Assembly: GCA_020402865.1 (NCBI GenBank)
Contig: JADBYT010000010.1
Coordinates: 62,001-126,000, forward strand
DNA: 64,000 nucleotides
Source of the DNA: Bacteroidota bacterium
GTDB lineage: Bacteria > Bacteroidota > Bacteroidia > Palsa-965
Reading direction: 5' to 3'
In this document: piece by piece, positions 1 to 8,929 of the stretch
Layout of the letters: every line of letters begins with the position of its first letter
How positions within the stretch are numbered: position 1 is the stretch's first letter
Notes under the pieces: model-generated
What the model was told of the DNA's origin: nothing
Database searches by the model: none
Seen by the model: only the letters and a program-made list of their open reading frames with translations
Made by a program: the position numbers and the translations under genes

Positions 1-1
1 C

Positions 2-346
2 GATGCGAACGGCGATGGCAGCCGCGAATACATTTTCACGCACGGAAAACGCCTGCAGGTATTCGACCAAAGCAAAAAACTCATGCTTAATCAGAGTTTC
101 GACGGCCAACTCAATGGCCGGGCACAGGTATTCAATTTCGGAAACAGCAATGTGCGTATTGTAGTGAACAGTCAGCAAACAGCACGCTTACACCTTATTC
201 ATAATTCCGGTGCCGAATCAGCCGGAAGCCCGGTTACGGGGCAGACCCCTTGCAGCATTGGCCGACTTAACAGCACCACCACCTACACGCTGGTATGCGG
301 CGCAAACGGGCGCTACATCTGCGCATGGCCGGTAAACATTGACTAA
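2..346 (+). CDS. C-terminal end of a secreted repeat protein (partial)
   Basis: The reading frame is open from the first bases of the window and ends at a TAA, so only the last 114 residues are present. The visible start is DANGDGSREYIFTHG, which resembles the Asp-rich calcium-binding loop of FG-GAP/VCBS-type beta-propeller repeats ('D.NGDG..E'). The rest is Ser/Thr/Asn-rich and beta-like, with two cysteines, as is common for exported proteins. No C-terminal sorting domain is recognisable. The first in-frame ATG, at position 83, is internal. Function is unknown; the propeller assignment rests on one loop. Confidence 0.6.
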   Translation, partial: DANGDGSREYIFTHGKRLQVFDQSKKLMLNQSFDGQLNGRAQVFNFGNSNVRIVVNSQQTARLHLIHNSGAESAGSPVTGQTPCSIGRLNSTTTYTLVCGANGRYICAWPVNID

Positions 347-417
347 ACTTGATGTTGTTACAGATAAAACGAACACATCGCTTTTTAGTTAAGCTGGCTC
401 ACAACGCCCTATTTAAC

Positions 418-425
418 TATCTTTG
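418..425 (+). promoter_or_regulatory. Bacteroidota -7 element TATCTTTG
   Basis: An exact match to TAnnTTTG lies 23 nt before the ATG of the OmpA-family gene. No convincing TTG -33 element is seen at 19-21 nt upstream. Confidence 0.45.
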
Positions 426-448
426 CCACACTTAACCAAACCTAAGTT

Positions 449-2983
449 ATGAAACGCACTACAGCATTCCTTCTGCTGCTGCTTGGTCTGTTGCCTTTTA
501 CGGTAAATGCCCAGCAGGATTTCATAGGCTACACCGCTACCAATTATGCCGGTGTAAACGGTATCGACCTGAACCCTGCTTCAATTGCCGACAGCCGTTT
601 CAAAGTTGACATTATGCTTACCGGTGTCAGCTTTGGTCTTAGCAACAATTACATTGGTCTTCGCAAAACAGCGTTCGACAACCGTGTGGGGCCGCTGCTT
701 CCGCCCGACAGCACCAGCGCATTCCCCAACTTTGAGGATTCGCTCTTTACCGATCGTTATTTGTTTCGCCGCACGGGCGATTACAATAAATCGGTTTATT
801 TCAGCAACCGTGTGCACCTTCCGTCATTCATGATTACACTGAATGAGAAAAATGCACTGGCTTTCACCGGAAGCATCCGCACCTATCTCAATGTAGATGG
901 TGTAGGTGAACCGCTTGCCGAACTGGCCTACTCCGGTCTGGAAAACAGCCAGAACTGGTTGCAGCGCATCGAAAACAAACAACTCAGCATCCAGTACATG
1001 ACCTGGGCGGAGTTTGGTGTAACCTGGGGCCACACACTGGTTGATCAGAAACAGCACTTCATGAAAATTGGTGTGCGCCCGAAATTGTTGCTTGGTCTTG
1101 GCTCGGCTTATTTCTTTGCCGACAACCTGCAATATCTCGTACAGAACGATTCGACACTTACCTTCTTCCGTTCTGAAATCCGTTACAGCCACTCCGACAA
1201 TTTTGAATTCCCCGATGGCCAGCAGCCCAACTACCGACTTAACTTCAACAGCCCCGGCATTGGTCTCGATCTTGGTTTTGTATATGAATGGCGACCCGAT
1301 TATCAGAAGTACAAGTACGACATGGACGGCGAAACCGATTTGTGGATGCGCCATAAAAACAAATACAAGCTCCGCGTAGGTGCATCGCTCACCGATCTGG
1401 GTTCAATTAAATTCCAGAAAGGCGAATTTGCAAACGACTTTATTGCCGATGTAAATTCGTGGAATGTAAACAACCTTGAGTTCGATTCAATTCCCATCCG
1501 CGCATTTGACGATACACTGCGCAACCGTTTCGGAGCGGGCTCGACCACAAATTCTGCCGGCGACTACCGCATGAATCTGCCGCTGGCATTCAGCTTCCAG
1601 ATTGACTATAACATCTGGAAAGATTTTTATGTGAACCTTACTCCGTTCTACGCATTCCAGTTCCGTAAAAATGCCGAGAAAGTGCATGAGCTTTCACGCA
1701 TCAGCCTCTCGCCGCGCTGGGATCATAAATGGTTCGGCGTATGGGTACCGATGACTTTTGATCAGCACCGCAACTTCAACATTGGTACCGGTGTAAGACT
1801 TGGGCCGCTGGTGCTGGGTACCACCAACCTCAGTCCGTTTATCATTAAGAAAGGCGAACACGGCAATAAAATTTTGTACGGTGCGGATTTCTATATGGCG
1901 CTGAAAGTACCCATCCACTACAAAGCCGTTCGCGACCGCGATAAGGATAAGGTATCTGACAAAAAAGACAAGTGCGTAGATGTACCCGGCGTATGGGAAT
2001 TCCTCGGATGCCCCGACCGAGATGGCGACCACGTGCAGGATTCGGAAGATATTTGCCCCGATGAGCCCGGCCTGAAACAACTTAATGGTTGTCCTGACAA
2101 AGACGGCGACGGCATTACCGACAAACAGGATGCCTGCCCGGATGATGCCGGTCCGCAAGAGTTTAACGGTTGCCCGGATAAAGACGGCGACAAAATCATC
2201 GACAAAGAAGATGATTGTCCCGAAGAAGCCGGCCTGCCCGAATTTAAAGGCTGCCCGGATAAAGACGGCGACGGTGTAATGGACAAACTCGATCTGTGCC
2301 CTGAGAAAGCAGGTCCGGTTGATAACGAAGGCTGCCCCGAAATTCGTTTGCACCTCGTAAACATTGCAGGTCAGAGCATGAACTCTGTACGTCAGGCCAA
2401 AGACGGTTCGTTTACATTCGAATCACTGCCGGCTGACTCTGTATGCGTGTTCCGTCTCGACGGTGAGAATACACAAGGCACCAACGATGTACGTGTAATT
2501 GTAAACGGCAATTCAAAACGTGCCATCCGCAGCCTGAGCGACGGCCTGTTCCGTTTTGATATTCCGAAGCCGGTGAAAAACAACCTCAAGCCCATGGAAG
2601 TGCCTGATGTAGTTGTTCAGCTCACCCAGCAGGAAGCCGAAATCCTCAAGAAAGCATTCGATAACCTCGAGTTCGAAAGCGGTAAAGACATCATCCGCGC
2701 TACTTCTTACGCATCGCTCGACGAACTTGCCGAACTGCTCAAGAAGAAGCCGAACTGGAAGCTGAAGATTTCGGGCCACACCGATAACGTGGGCAAACCC
2801 GCCGCCAACCTCAAACTGTCTGAGAAACGCGCCAAAGCCGTTAAAGCCTATCTGATGAAGAAAGGCGTTTCGGAGTCGCAACTCAAGACTGAGTGGTTTG
2901 GCCAGACACGTCCCATTGCGCCCAACACCACGCCGGAAGGCCGTCAGCGCAACCGTCGCGTGGAAATGCTCATCATTGAATAA
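449..2983 (+). CDS. OmpA-family outer-membrane protein with TSP3 calcium repeats
   Basis: This 844-residue exported protein begins with a signal peptide (MKRTTAFLLLLLGLLPFTVNAQ, cleaved near residue 21). Residues about 25-490 form an outer-membrane barrel-like region of the DUF5723 type. Residues about 495-630 contain five or six thrombospondin type 3 repeats (DKDGDGxxDxxDxCP pattern), expected to bind calcium and form a stiff stalk. Residues about 738-844 are an OmpA peptidoglycan-binding domain with the hallmark SGHTDNVG and RRVEMLI segments. The family anchors the outer membrane to the cell wall. It stands alone, with a -7 element upstream and a strong terminator downstream. The domain assignment is firm; the barrel identity is less so. 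Confidence 0.88.
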   Translation: MKRTTAFLLLLLGLLPFTVNAQQDFIGYTATNYAGVNGIDLNPASIADSRFKVDIMLTGVSFGLSNNYIGLRKTAFDNRVGPLLPPDSTSAFPNFEDSLFTDRYLFRRTGDYNKSVYFSNRVHLPSFMITLNEKNALAFTGSIRTYLNVDGVGEPLAELAYSGLENSQNWLQRIENKQLSIQYMTWAEFGVTWGHTLVDQKQHFMKIGVRPKLLLGLGSAYFFADNLQYLVQNDSTLTFFRSEIRYSHSDNFEFPDGQQPNYRLNFNSPGIGLDLGFVYEWRPDYQKYKYDMDGETDLWMRHKNKYKLRVGASLTDLGSIKFQKGEFANDFIADVNSWNVNNLEFDSIPIRAFDDTLRNRFGAGSTTNSAGDYRMNLPLAFSFQIDYNIWKDFYVNLTPFYAFQFRKNAEKVHELSRISLSPRWDHKWFGVWVPMTFDQHRNFNIGTGVRLGPLVLGTTNLSPFIIKKGEHGNKILYGADFYMALKVPIHYKAVRDRDKDKVSDKKDKCVDVPGVWEFLGCPDRDGDHVQDSEDICPDEPGLKQLNGCPDKDGDGITDKQDACPDDAGPQEFNGCPDKDGDKIIDKEDDCPEEAGLPEFKGCPDKDGDGVMDKLDLCPEKAGPVDNEGCPEIRLHLVNIAGQSMNSVRQAKDGSFTFESLPADSVCVFRLDGENTQGTNDVRVIVNGNSKRAIRSLSDGLFRFDIPKPVKNNLKPMEVPDVVVQLTQQEAEILKKAFDNLEFESGKDIIRATSYASLDELAELLKKKPNWKLKISGHTDNVGKPAANLKLSEKRAKAVKAYLMKKGVSESQLKTEWFGQTRPIAPNTTPEGRQRNRRVEMLIIE

Positions 2984-3005
2984 GCATCTCACCAGTTAAC
3001 ACAAC

Positions 3006-3043
3006 TACAAACTGCGGGCAATATGTCCGCAGTTTGTATTTTT
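3006..3043 (+). terminator. Rho-independent terminator of the OmpA-family gene
   Basis: A perfect 12-bp stem (3006-3017 with 3027-3038) and a 9-nt loop are followed by five T residues. It lies 23 nt after the stop codon. Confidence 0.9.
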
Positions 3044-3083
3044 AGCTGGTTCATCTTATCGTTCCCACAACAAGCTCATCAGC

Positions 3084-3641
3084 ATGATTCACATCATTCA
3101 ATTCGGAAGCACCAAAACACCGCACATCGCGGAAATGGTTATTCAATGCGGCTTTCAGACGCACATCACCGACTGGCGCGAATTTTCGCAAAGCGATTTG
3201 CGTGATGCGAAAGCAGTAATTTTCAGTGGTTCGCCTACCTTCCTTACCGAAGTGGATCATGCACCGTATCACGAAAAATTTGGCTGGGCGAAAGAAGGGA
3301 AACTGCCTGTGCTGGGCATTTGCTTTGGCCATCAGGTCATGGGCATTTTGCATGGCGCAAAAATTTATCGCGGCCCGGCCGTGCGCACTTCTGTTCCCAT
3401 CCGCATTGTAAAACAGGATCAGCTTTTCAAAGGCCTTGGCGAACATACAATCATGGCCGAAGATCACACCGAAGGCATCACGCTGCCCTCGTCGTTCATT
3501 CATCTCGCCTCTTCGGCCGATTATCTGATTGAAGCCATGCGCCATCCGGTACTGCCGCTGTTTGGTGTGCAGTTTCATCCGGAAGTGAGCGGGGAAATTG
3601 GATTGAAGCTGTTCAGGAATTTCTTTTCCGTAGTACAGTAA
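3084..3641 (+). CDS. Class I glutamine amidotransferase-like protein
   Basis: This 185-residue protein is a stand-alone class I glutamine amidotransferase domain, close in size to the GATase half of GMP synthase. The nucleophile elbow is GICFGHQ with Cys80. The catalytic His165 and Glu167 lie in FHPEVS, so the triad is complete. Such domains release ammonia from glutamine for a partner synthetase. No synthetase or other partner is encoded beside it, so its acceptor is unknown. It could also be a gamma-glutamyl peptidase of the same fold. It is a single-gene unit between two opposite-facing neighbours. Confidence 0.82.
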   Translation: MIHIIQFGSTKTPHIAEMVIQCGFQTHITDWREFSQSDLRDAKAVIFSGSPTFLTEVDHAPYHEKFGWAKEGKLPVLGICFGHQVMGILHGAKIYRGPAVRTSVPIRIVKQDQLFKGLGEHTIMAEDHTEGITLPSSFIHLASSADYLIEAMRHPVLPLFGVQFHPEVSGEIGLKLFRNFFSVVQ

Positions 3642-3659
3642 TACCGCGCAAACCTATTA

Positions 3660-3812
3660 CTAGTTGAATAATCCGGTGAATAATCCAATCACCAACTCTG
3701 AAAGATCGGCAATTGAAAAACGGCGGCCCTCCTCTTTATACATAAGAGAAATACCGTAGCCAACCACCGCCAGAAAAAGTATAACCGGAATTATCCAAAG
3801 CAAGTGATACAT
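3660..3812 (-). CDS. Small single-pass membrane protein (50 aa)
   Basis: This 50-residue frame starts MYHLLWIIPVILFLAVVGYG and has one strong N-terminal membrane helix, a short KEEGRR cytoplasmic-type stretch and a hydrophobic C-terminal segment. It begins 15 nt after the stop codon of the His/Ser-rich membrane protein and reads in the same direction, so the two are probably co-transcribed. An overlapping ATG 7 nt upstream is in another frame. There is no recognised family. Support is the membrane helix and the operon-like position. Confidence 0.5.
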   Translation of the reverse strand: MYHLLWIIPVILFLAVVGYGISLMYKEEGRRFSIADLSELVIGLFTGLFN

Positions 3813-3827
3813 GATACATTTATATAA

Positions 3828-4169
3828 TTAATCACCACTGCTGCTCCCGCTATCGCTGCTAAAGGATGAGGAGTCGCTGCTGAACGACGATGTATCGCTG
3901 CCACTCCACGAGGAATTGCTGTCGGTGCCGCTCCACGAGGAATTTGAATCGTGCTGATTGAAATGTGTGTGATTGGAATGCGAATGATTGTGTGAGTGAT
4001 CGGACAAGTGGGAATGCGGGGGATGATGATATGAAGAAGCATCCATGAAACTGTTATCCGTATTGCTTTGCTGCGACGTATGACCAGTGTTGCGGCCAAA
4101 CAAATTCGGTTTAATGAAGATCCAGAAGAAAAGGATAACGACAATGATTACGACAGGCGCCATACGCAT
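3828..4169 (-). CDS. Membrane-anchored His/Ser-rich low-complexity protein
   Basis: This 113-residue protein has an N-terminal membrane helix (about residues 4-20, MAPVVIIVVILFFWIF) followed by a hydrophilic tail. Residues about 47-74 are very rich in histidine (HHPPHSH, HSHNHSHSNHTH). Residues about 75-113 are nearly all Ser, Asp and Gly, with two near-identical SNSSWSG blocks. Such His clusters commonly bind transition metals, but nothing here shows a metal function. It is divergent from the SpmAB-like gene and shares a unit with the 50-residue protein downstream. An alternative frame over the same DNA (3791-4144) lacks any such organisation. Confidence 0.6.
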   Translation of the reverse strand: MRMAPVVIIVVILFFWIFIKPNLFGRNTGHTSQQSNTDNSFMDASSYHHPPHSHLSDHSHNHSHSNHTHFNQHDSNSSWSGTDSNSSWSGSDTSSFSSDSSSFSSDSGSSSGD

Positions 4170-4287
4170 CGAAATGTAGAGGTTAGTAGTTCAAAAATAC
4201 AGTTTAGCCTTAATAAACACAATGCAGTGTTAATACTTTAACGTGCCTTCACAACCGGCAGCGGCGGCTTTGTGCTACTTTGGCCGT

Positions 4288-5517
4288 ATGCTGCTCAATT
4301 ACATCTGGCTTTTCCTGTTTCTCATTGGCTTTGTGGTGGCGCTGGTGCGTTTGTTTGTATTTGGTGAAACAGGCGTGTTTGGCGAACTCACCACCGGACT
4401 TTTCGACGGAGCCAAAACGGCGTTTGAAATTGCGCTGGGCCTTACGGGTGTAATGACGCTCTGGCTGGGATTGATGCGCATCGGCGAACAGGCCGGAGCC
4501 ATTGGCTTTATGGCGCGCATCACTTCACCGTTTTTCAGCAGGTTGTTTCCGGGTGTGCCCAGGCAGGATGCCGCCATGGGGCATATTCTGATGAATTTTT
4601 CGGCCAACATGCTTGGGCTTGATAATGCGGCCACGCCGTCGGGGCTTAAAGCCATGCAGCGGCTGCAGGAAATAAATCCGCAAAAAGACACCGCCAGCGA
4701 TGCGCAGATTATGTTTCTGGTGATAAACACCTCAAGCCTTACGCTTATTCCGGTGAGCATTCTCGCCTACCGCGCACAGGCCGGCGCAGCCAATCCGGCC
4801 GATGTGTTTATGCCCATTCTGCTGGCTACGTATGTATCCACACTCACAGGCATTCTGCTCTGCATGTTTCGCCAGCGCATTCGCCCCGATGCCGTGCTGC
4901 TGGGCTGGCTTGGCGCACTTACATTGATGGTGGTCGGCCTTGTAGCCATGCTTTACGGCCAGCCGCGCGAAGTGATTGAAAAATACACCTCGGTGGTGGG
5001 CAACGGCCTGCTCATAAGCATCATTATTGCTTTTCTGCTGGCGGGCTGGCGGGCGCGGCTCAATTTGTTTGAAGTGTTTGTGGAAGGCGCCAAAGACGGA
5101 TTCAAAACAGCTGTAAGCATCATTCCTTATTTAGTAGCCATGCTGGTGGCCGTGAGCATATTCCGCGCCTCGGGTGCCATGAAACTCATGGAAAACGGAC
5201 TGCTGGCCCTCGTACACAGCATGGGTGGCGACGGAGGTTTTGTGCCCTCGCTGCCCACTGCATTTATGAAACCGCTCAGCGGAAGCGGCGCCCGCTCCAT
5301 GATGGTGGAAACCATGAAAATATACGGCCCCGACAGCCTGCCCGGCCGCATCTCCTGCATCATGCAGGGCGCTGCAGACACTACACTTTACATCGTGGCT
5401 GTTTACTTTGGCGCTGCCGGTGTAACCAAAACCCGCTATGCAGTAGCATTCGGCCTGCTTACTGATCTGGCGGGCATTGTAGCCGCAATTTTTGCCGGGT
5501 ATTTGTTTTTTGCATAG
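4288..5517 (+). CDS. SpmA/SpmB-type fusion, nucleoside-recognition (Gate) membrane protein
   Basis: This 409-residue polytopic membrane protein fuses two nucleoside-recognition (Gate) domains that are separate spore maturation proteins SpmA and SpmB in Bacillus. The first half carries GLTGVMTLWLGLMRIGEQAG and the NMLGLDNAATPSGLKAM motif typical of SpmA. The second half carries FKTAVSIIPYLVAMLVA and the SGSGARSMM segment typical of SpmB. Homologous fusions are common in non-spore-forming Bacteroidota, where the substrate is unknown. I chose ATG 4288; an upstream ATG at 4243 would add 15 unlikely residues. A near-match to the -7 element (TACTTTG, one base short) lies at 4276-4282. Confidence 0.82.
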   Translation: MLLNYIWLFLFLIGFVVALVRLFVFGETGVFGELTTGLFDGAKTAFEIALGLTGVMTLWLGLMRIGEQAGAIGFMARITSPFFSRLFPGVPRQDAAMGHILMNFSANMLGLDNAATPSGLKAMQRLQEINPQKDTASDAQIMFLVINTSSLTLIPVSILAYRAQAGAANPADVFMPILLATYVSTLTGILLCMFRQRIRPDAVLLGWLGALTLMVVGLVAMLYGQPREVIEKYTSVVGNGLLISIIIAFLLAGWRARLNLFEVFVEGAKDGFKTAVSIIPYLVAMLVAVSIFRASGAMKLMENGLLALVHSMGGDGGFVPSLPTAFMKPLSGSGARSMMVETMKIYGPDSLPGRISCIMQGAADTTLYIVAVYFGAAGVTKTRYAVAFGLLTDLAGIVAAIFAGYLFFA

Positions 5518-5719
5518 TTGTAACGATGGTTTGGATAAGCTCCACCAACATTGAGAAATTTACCCTGCCAAGACATTCGTTTACACCATTTAAAAACAGC
5601 TTTTTACGTGTAAAAAACATGTAATTCAGCCCGCATTTTCAAAAAACGCGGACATTTAAAATAGCCTGCTTTAGGATACAATTTTTGATTTACGGATTAT
5701 CATTTTTCATTTTCAATTA

Positions 5720-5727
5720 TACATTTG
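5720..5727 (+). promoter_or_regulatory. Bacteroidota -7 element TACATTTG
   Basis: An exact TAnnTTTG lies 23 nt before the ATG of the three-gene lipoprotein operon, in an AT-rich 230-bp intergenic space. No convincing -33 element is seen. Confidence 0.45.
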
Positions 5728-5750
5728 CGCTGAACCAAAAACCAATACAC

Positions 5751-6251
5751 ATGACGAACCAGAAATTTTTCGGAGCGGCGCTGTTGGGTGCTGCGTTGCT
5801 GCTTGGCAGCTGCACAAAAGAAACAAATGTAGCTGTACAGCCTGCAATGAATGATTACAAGCAACGCACGGCGCTGGAAGTAATTGAAGCGGCATCGCCC
5901 GAATACTTCCGTGAGCTGCAGGATGCGGCAAACAACAATCGCGGACCGATTGTAAAAACCGTGCCGGGGGTGTTTGTACCGGGTCAGGGATTCCCCACTA
6001 TTACTTACAACAACCGTTGTGTAGGGACACAAGGTGTATGTGGTGTAATTATTATCGGTGATCGAAGCGGCGATAATTCGCTTAATGTAATTCCGAGCGA
6101 CCTGATCTCCGTGGCTGCCGATGTAAGTGCAAGCACCGGCGAAGACGCCCTGATTCTCAATGAACCGTCGCCGGTTATTCGTCTCATTCGCGGATTCCGT
6201 GATATTTCGAGCGATGCAGGCGGATTCACGTTTACGTTTGATGAACTGTAA
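5751..6251 (+). CDS. Uncharacterised lipoprotein
   Basis: This 166-residue protein starts MTNQKFFGAALLGAALLLGSC, a type II signal sequence with lipobox LGSC giving Cys20 or so as the lipidated residue. The mature part is polar, with a Gly/Pro-rich centre and two cysteines around NNRCVGTQGVCG that could form a disulfide. No family is recognised. I chose ATG 5751 because it gives the signal peptide; the frame is open further upstream. It is the first gene of a tight operon with the two lipoproteins that follow (3-nt gap, then a 4-nt overlap). Confidence 0.7.
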   Translation: MTNQKFFGAALLGAALLLGSCTKETNVAVQPAMNDYKQRTALEVIEAASPEYFRELQDAANNNRGPIVKTVPGVFVPGQGFPTITYNNRCVGTQGVCGVIIIGDRSGDNSLNVIPSDLISVAADVSASTGEDALILNEPSPVIRLIRGFRDISSDAGGFTFTFDEL

Positions 6252-6254
6252 TGT

Positions 6255-7505
6255 ATGAGAGGAACCGGACTCTTTTCATGGGGGCTGTTGTTTGCCGCCG
6301 CGCTGCTTTGCAGTTGCGGCGGCGGCAGCAGTGCCGTAAAATTTACGCAAACCGGTCATACCGCTGTTGATGAATCGGCTCTCATTATCCGCAGCCAGCC
6401 GCAACATATTGCAGCCACAGGGCCCGATCAAATTGCCTTTGTATCGTCGGGCACACTTGGCGTGTACAATTGCAGCAGCGGAAAAATGGTACGTAGTTTT
6501 TCTTCGGCCGATTCGCTGAATACCGCATTACGAAAAATTTCCTGGCCGTTTGATTCGGCGCGCGGTATTGTGTATCTGCCTCCCGACACAGCCACAACAC
6601 TAACAGGCGACGATTTATTCAAACCATTTTTTGGTGTGGAAGCGTTTGACTACAGCAACGGTACGTTTTACATTGTGTATAAAATCAGTATCGACTGGCA
6701 TTACCGCACACTCGAACTTGCGGCAGCATCCTTGTTCGGAAGTGCGGGCGATGCCGCCGAACAAACAAAAAAACTTTTACAAACACCCGGACTCACCGCC
6801 GAAAACTTTCAGTCGTTCGGCAATGCCCAGTTTCTGATTGAAACCGATACTGCTTTTCAGATTCGCCGCATCCGCTACATCAACGAGCAGGATACTGTAC
6901 GCAAAACCAAAGGTTATGCATTTTGCAGCCTTGCACTTGGCTTTACCGTGCATCAGAATACTATTTACGGCACAGCATACGATTATCCGTTACTCTTTAC
7001 ACTGCCCGAAACGCAACAAATTACGGCTGCCGACAGCCTGCTGCTTGCCGCACAACTTGGCATGAACGAAAGCATAGGCTGGAAACAGGTTGCCCTTCGT
7101 ACATCAGACATCCCCGGCTATTTATCCGACATACGCGAACACACGCGGCACCGCCTCGCATTTGGAAAGTCTGGCAATGAATTACTGCTGCAAACTGCAG
7201 CCGGCTGGTATTTGCTGCCGGAGAAAAAACTGTTTTCGCCTCAACCGGAGTACAGCAAAAAGGAAAAACTTTTTGCCGATTTCGATGTACAGGAAAATTT
7301 CTTGTTATACAGTGTGTACAGAGAAGAAGTGAAGGCCGACACCGCTATACAGTTTCGCATTTACGATGCAGAGGCCGGGAAACTTGTGTTTACAAAAGCG
7401 ATGAACTGCGGTGCGTATTTTGGTAAACATGCAAACACGTATTACTTCATCAACCGCAGCGGTGAGCAGTATTTTATTGATACCTATCAACTTTCCATAC
7501 AATGA
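6255..7505 (+). CDS. Uncharacterised lipoprotein, possibly beta-propeller
   Basis: This 416-residue protein has a type II signal sequence ending in LLCSC followed by a Gly/Ser linker. The remainder is a series of short beta-rich segments with aromatic and Asp turns (for example DYSNGTFYIVYK and FDVQENFLLYSVY), which suggests a beta-propeller like the 6-bladed propeller lipoproteins of Bacteroidota. No signature motif proves this. It follows the preceding lipoprotein gene by 3 nt. Its stop overlaps the start of the thioredoxin-like lipoprotein gene (ATGA), so the three are translated from one message. Confidence 0.7.
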   Translation: MRGTGLFSWGLLFAAALLCSCGGGSSAVKFTQTGHTAVDESALIIRSQPQHIAATGPDQIAFVSSGTLGVYNCSSGKMVRSFSSADSLNTALRKISWPFDSARGIVYLPPDTATTLTGDDLFKPFFGVEAFDYSNGTFYIVYKISIDWHYRTLELAAASLFGSAGDAAEQTKKLLQTPGLTAENFQSFGNAQFLIETDTAFQIRRIRYINEQDTVRKTKGYAFCSLALGFTVHQNTIYGTAYDYPLLFTLPETQQITAADSLLLAAQLGMNESIGWKQVALRTSDIPGYLSDIREHTRHRLAFGKSGNELLLQTAAGWYLLPEKKLFSPQPEYSKKEKLFADFDVQENFLLYSVYREEVKADTAIQFRIYDAEAGKLVFTKAMNCGAYFGKHANTYYFINRSGEQYFIDTYQLSIQ

Positions 7506-7993
7506 GAATGCTGCTGATACTGATTCCGGCACTGCTCTGGGGTTGCCACCAAGCTGTGAAAAAACAGGAAGCCACAACGCCTGAAATAAACACACTGCAG
7601 CAATGGCTCAACACACAGCCACGAAGCAAACATACACTCGTGTTTGCCATGAATGCCAACGACTGCATTCCGTGCATGCGCATATTCAGTCAGTTTTTCC
7701 GCCGGCAAAGCATGCGCAATACCGATACCGTGCAACTTGTAGCGTTGTTTAACGAGGTGCGCAGTATTGAGCGCCCGGCCATACTTGAATCGGTATTTCA
7801 GCAAACCGATACAGCCCATGTAAAAATTTTGTGGAACACAACGCTGTTTACCGACGCGATTGCGCAGGTAAAAGAAGGCAAAGGTGTTTCGGCGTTGCTG
7901 GTGTATGATGAACAGCGGACACTGAAGTTTGCACGATTCGGGAAAACGCTTACCGGACTTGAGCCTGAGCTGGCTGCATTCAGAGAAAAGTAG
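7502..7993 (+). CDS. Thioredoxin-like lipoprotein with CxxC
   Basis: This 163-residue protein begins MRMLLILIPALLWGC, a lipoprotein signal with lipobox LWGC. After a linker comes a thioredoxin-like strand and active-site region, LVFAMNANDCIPCMRIF, with Cys55 and Cys58 in a CxxC arrangement. The rest (NTTLFTDAIAQVKEGKGVSALLVYD) fits the later part of a thioredoxin fold, although a clear cis-Pro is not obvious. A periplasmic redox role towards the partner lipoproteins is inference. Its start overlaps the previous stop by 4 nt. It converges with the glucosaminidase gene, whose stop lies 6 nt away. Confidence 0.7.
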   Translation: MRMLLILIPALLWGCHQAVKKQEATTPEINTLQQWLNTQPRSKHTLVFAMNANDCIPCMRIFSQFFRRQSMRNTDTVQLVALFNEVRSIERPAILESVFQQTDTAHVKILWNTTLFTDAIAQVKEGKGVSALLVYDEQRTLKFARFGKTLTGLEPELAAFREK

Positions 7994-7999
7994 CGACAG

Positions 8000-8929
8000 C
8001 TATCTTTTGCGTCGCAGCAGAATTACATCGCCCGTTTTTACGGTTGCACCGGGCTTGAGGTTGTTGAGCTTGTAAAGCGCACTGATTTTTACGCCATACT
8101 GCTGTGCAATCTGATGCAGGGTTTCGTCGGGCTTTACGGTATGCGAAATTTCGCTGCGCGATTTTTTGCGTTTGGGCTGCAGGTAAATCATCTGCCCCGG
8201 CTTGAGCACGGCGTTTTTATCGAGTTCGTTGTATTTGTAAAGCTGCCACACTTCGAGGCCGAGTTCCTGCGCAAGTTTGTAAAAGGTATCGCCTTTTTTC
8301 ACCACCACACATTTCACATCGTTGTTGCGCAAAATTTCGCGGCCGCTTGCGGTGGCCGAAACGGTATGCGGCTTCGGCTGCGACTGCACGATAACCGAGG
8401 GCAAAGGCTGCTGCACATCAAACTCATAAAGCTTGTTGCGTTCGATAATGTCGATGAGACGATCGGCATATTTAGGATCTGTGGCGTAGCCGGCTTCTTT
8501 CAGTCCGCGTGCCCAGCCTTTGTAGTCGGTAGTTTTGAGTTCAAACAACGCTGCATACCGTTTGCGCGTGCTGAGAAAATTGGAGTGATCCTGATACGAG
8601 TCGTAAACCGATTTGTATTTGCGGAAGCACTCATTCTTCTCATCGTCGTCCTGAATGTAGGTTTCGCCTGTCCACTCGGTATGGCATTTAATACCAAAAT
8701 GGTTATTGGCATACACAGCCAGGGCGCTGTTTCCGTTATCACTTTCAAGCATGCCCTGCGCCAGCGTAATACTTGCTGGCACCCGCGAGAGCTGCATTTC
8801 ACGCACCGCATCGTCCTTGTAGCGCGAAATATAGTCGGCAGGCATCAGCTTCCGCTCCGATGGCTGTGCAAAGCCGCGAAATGAAAGCAGGAGAATAAAA
8901 AGAATGAGCCGGCTCGGTACAAGGCGCAT
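8000..8929 (-). CDS. Glucosaminidase-family peptidoglycan hydrolase with two LysM domains
   Basis: This 309-residue exported protein has a signal peptide ending RGFAQ. A glucosaminidase (GH73-type) domain follows at about residues 30-170, with SRVPASITLAQGMLESDNGNS carrying the likely catalytic Glu and the NNHFGIKC and SYQDHSNFL segments of the family. Two LysM modules close the protein (about residues 205-252 and 262-309), each starting with a KKGDTFYKLA or KPDETLHQIA motif. It should cut glycan strands in the periplasm, for remodelling or daughter-cell separation. Its first 45 codons and 5' flank are duplicated just upstream (see the repeat at 9206-9419). The assignment is firm. Confidence 0.9.
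   Translation of the reverse strand: MRLVPSRLILFILLLSFRGFAQPSERKLMPADYISRYKDDAVREMQLSRVPASITLAQGMLESDNGNSALAVYANNHFGIKCHTEWTGETYIQDDDEKNECFRKYKSVYDSYQDHSNFLSTRKRYAALFELKTTDYKGWARGLKEAGYATDPKYADRLIDIIERNKLYEFDVQQPLPSVIVQSQPKPHTVSATASGREILRNNDVKCVVVKKGDTFYKLAQELGLEVWQLYKYNELDKNAVLKPGQMIYLQPKRKKSRSEISHTVKPDETLHQIAQQYGVKISALYKLNNLKPGATVKTGDVILLRRKR

Noticed and set aside
3791-4144. Alternative minus-strand frame over the His/Ser-rich gene
   Set aside because: It lacks an ordered membrane helix plus tail and starts inside the coding region that does show one.
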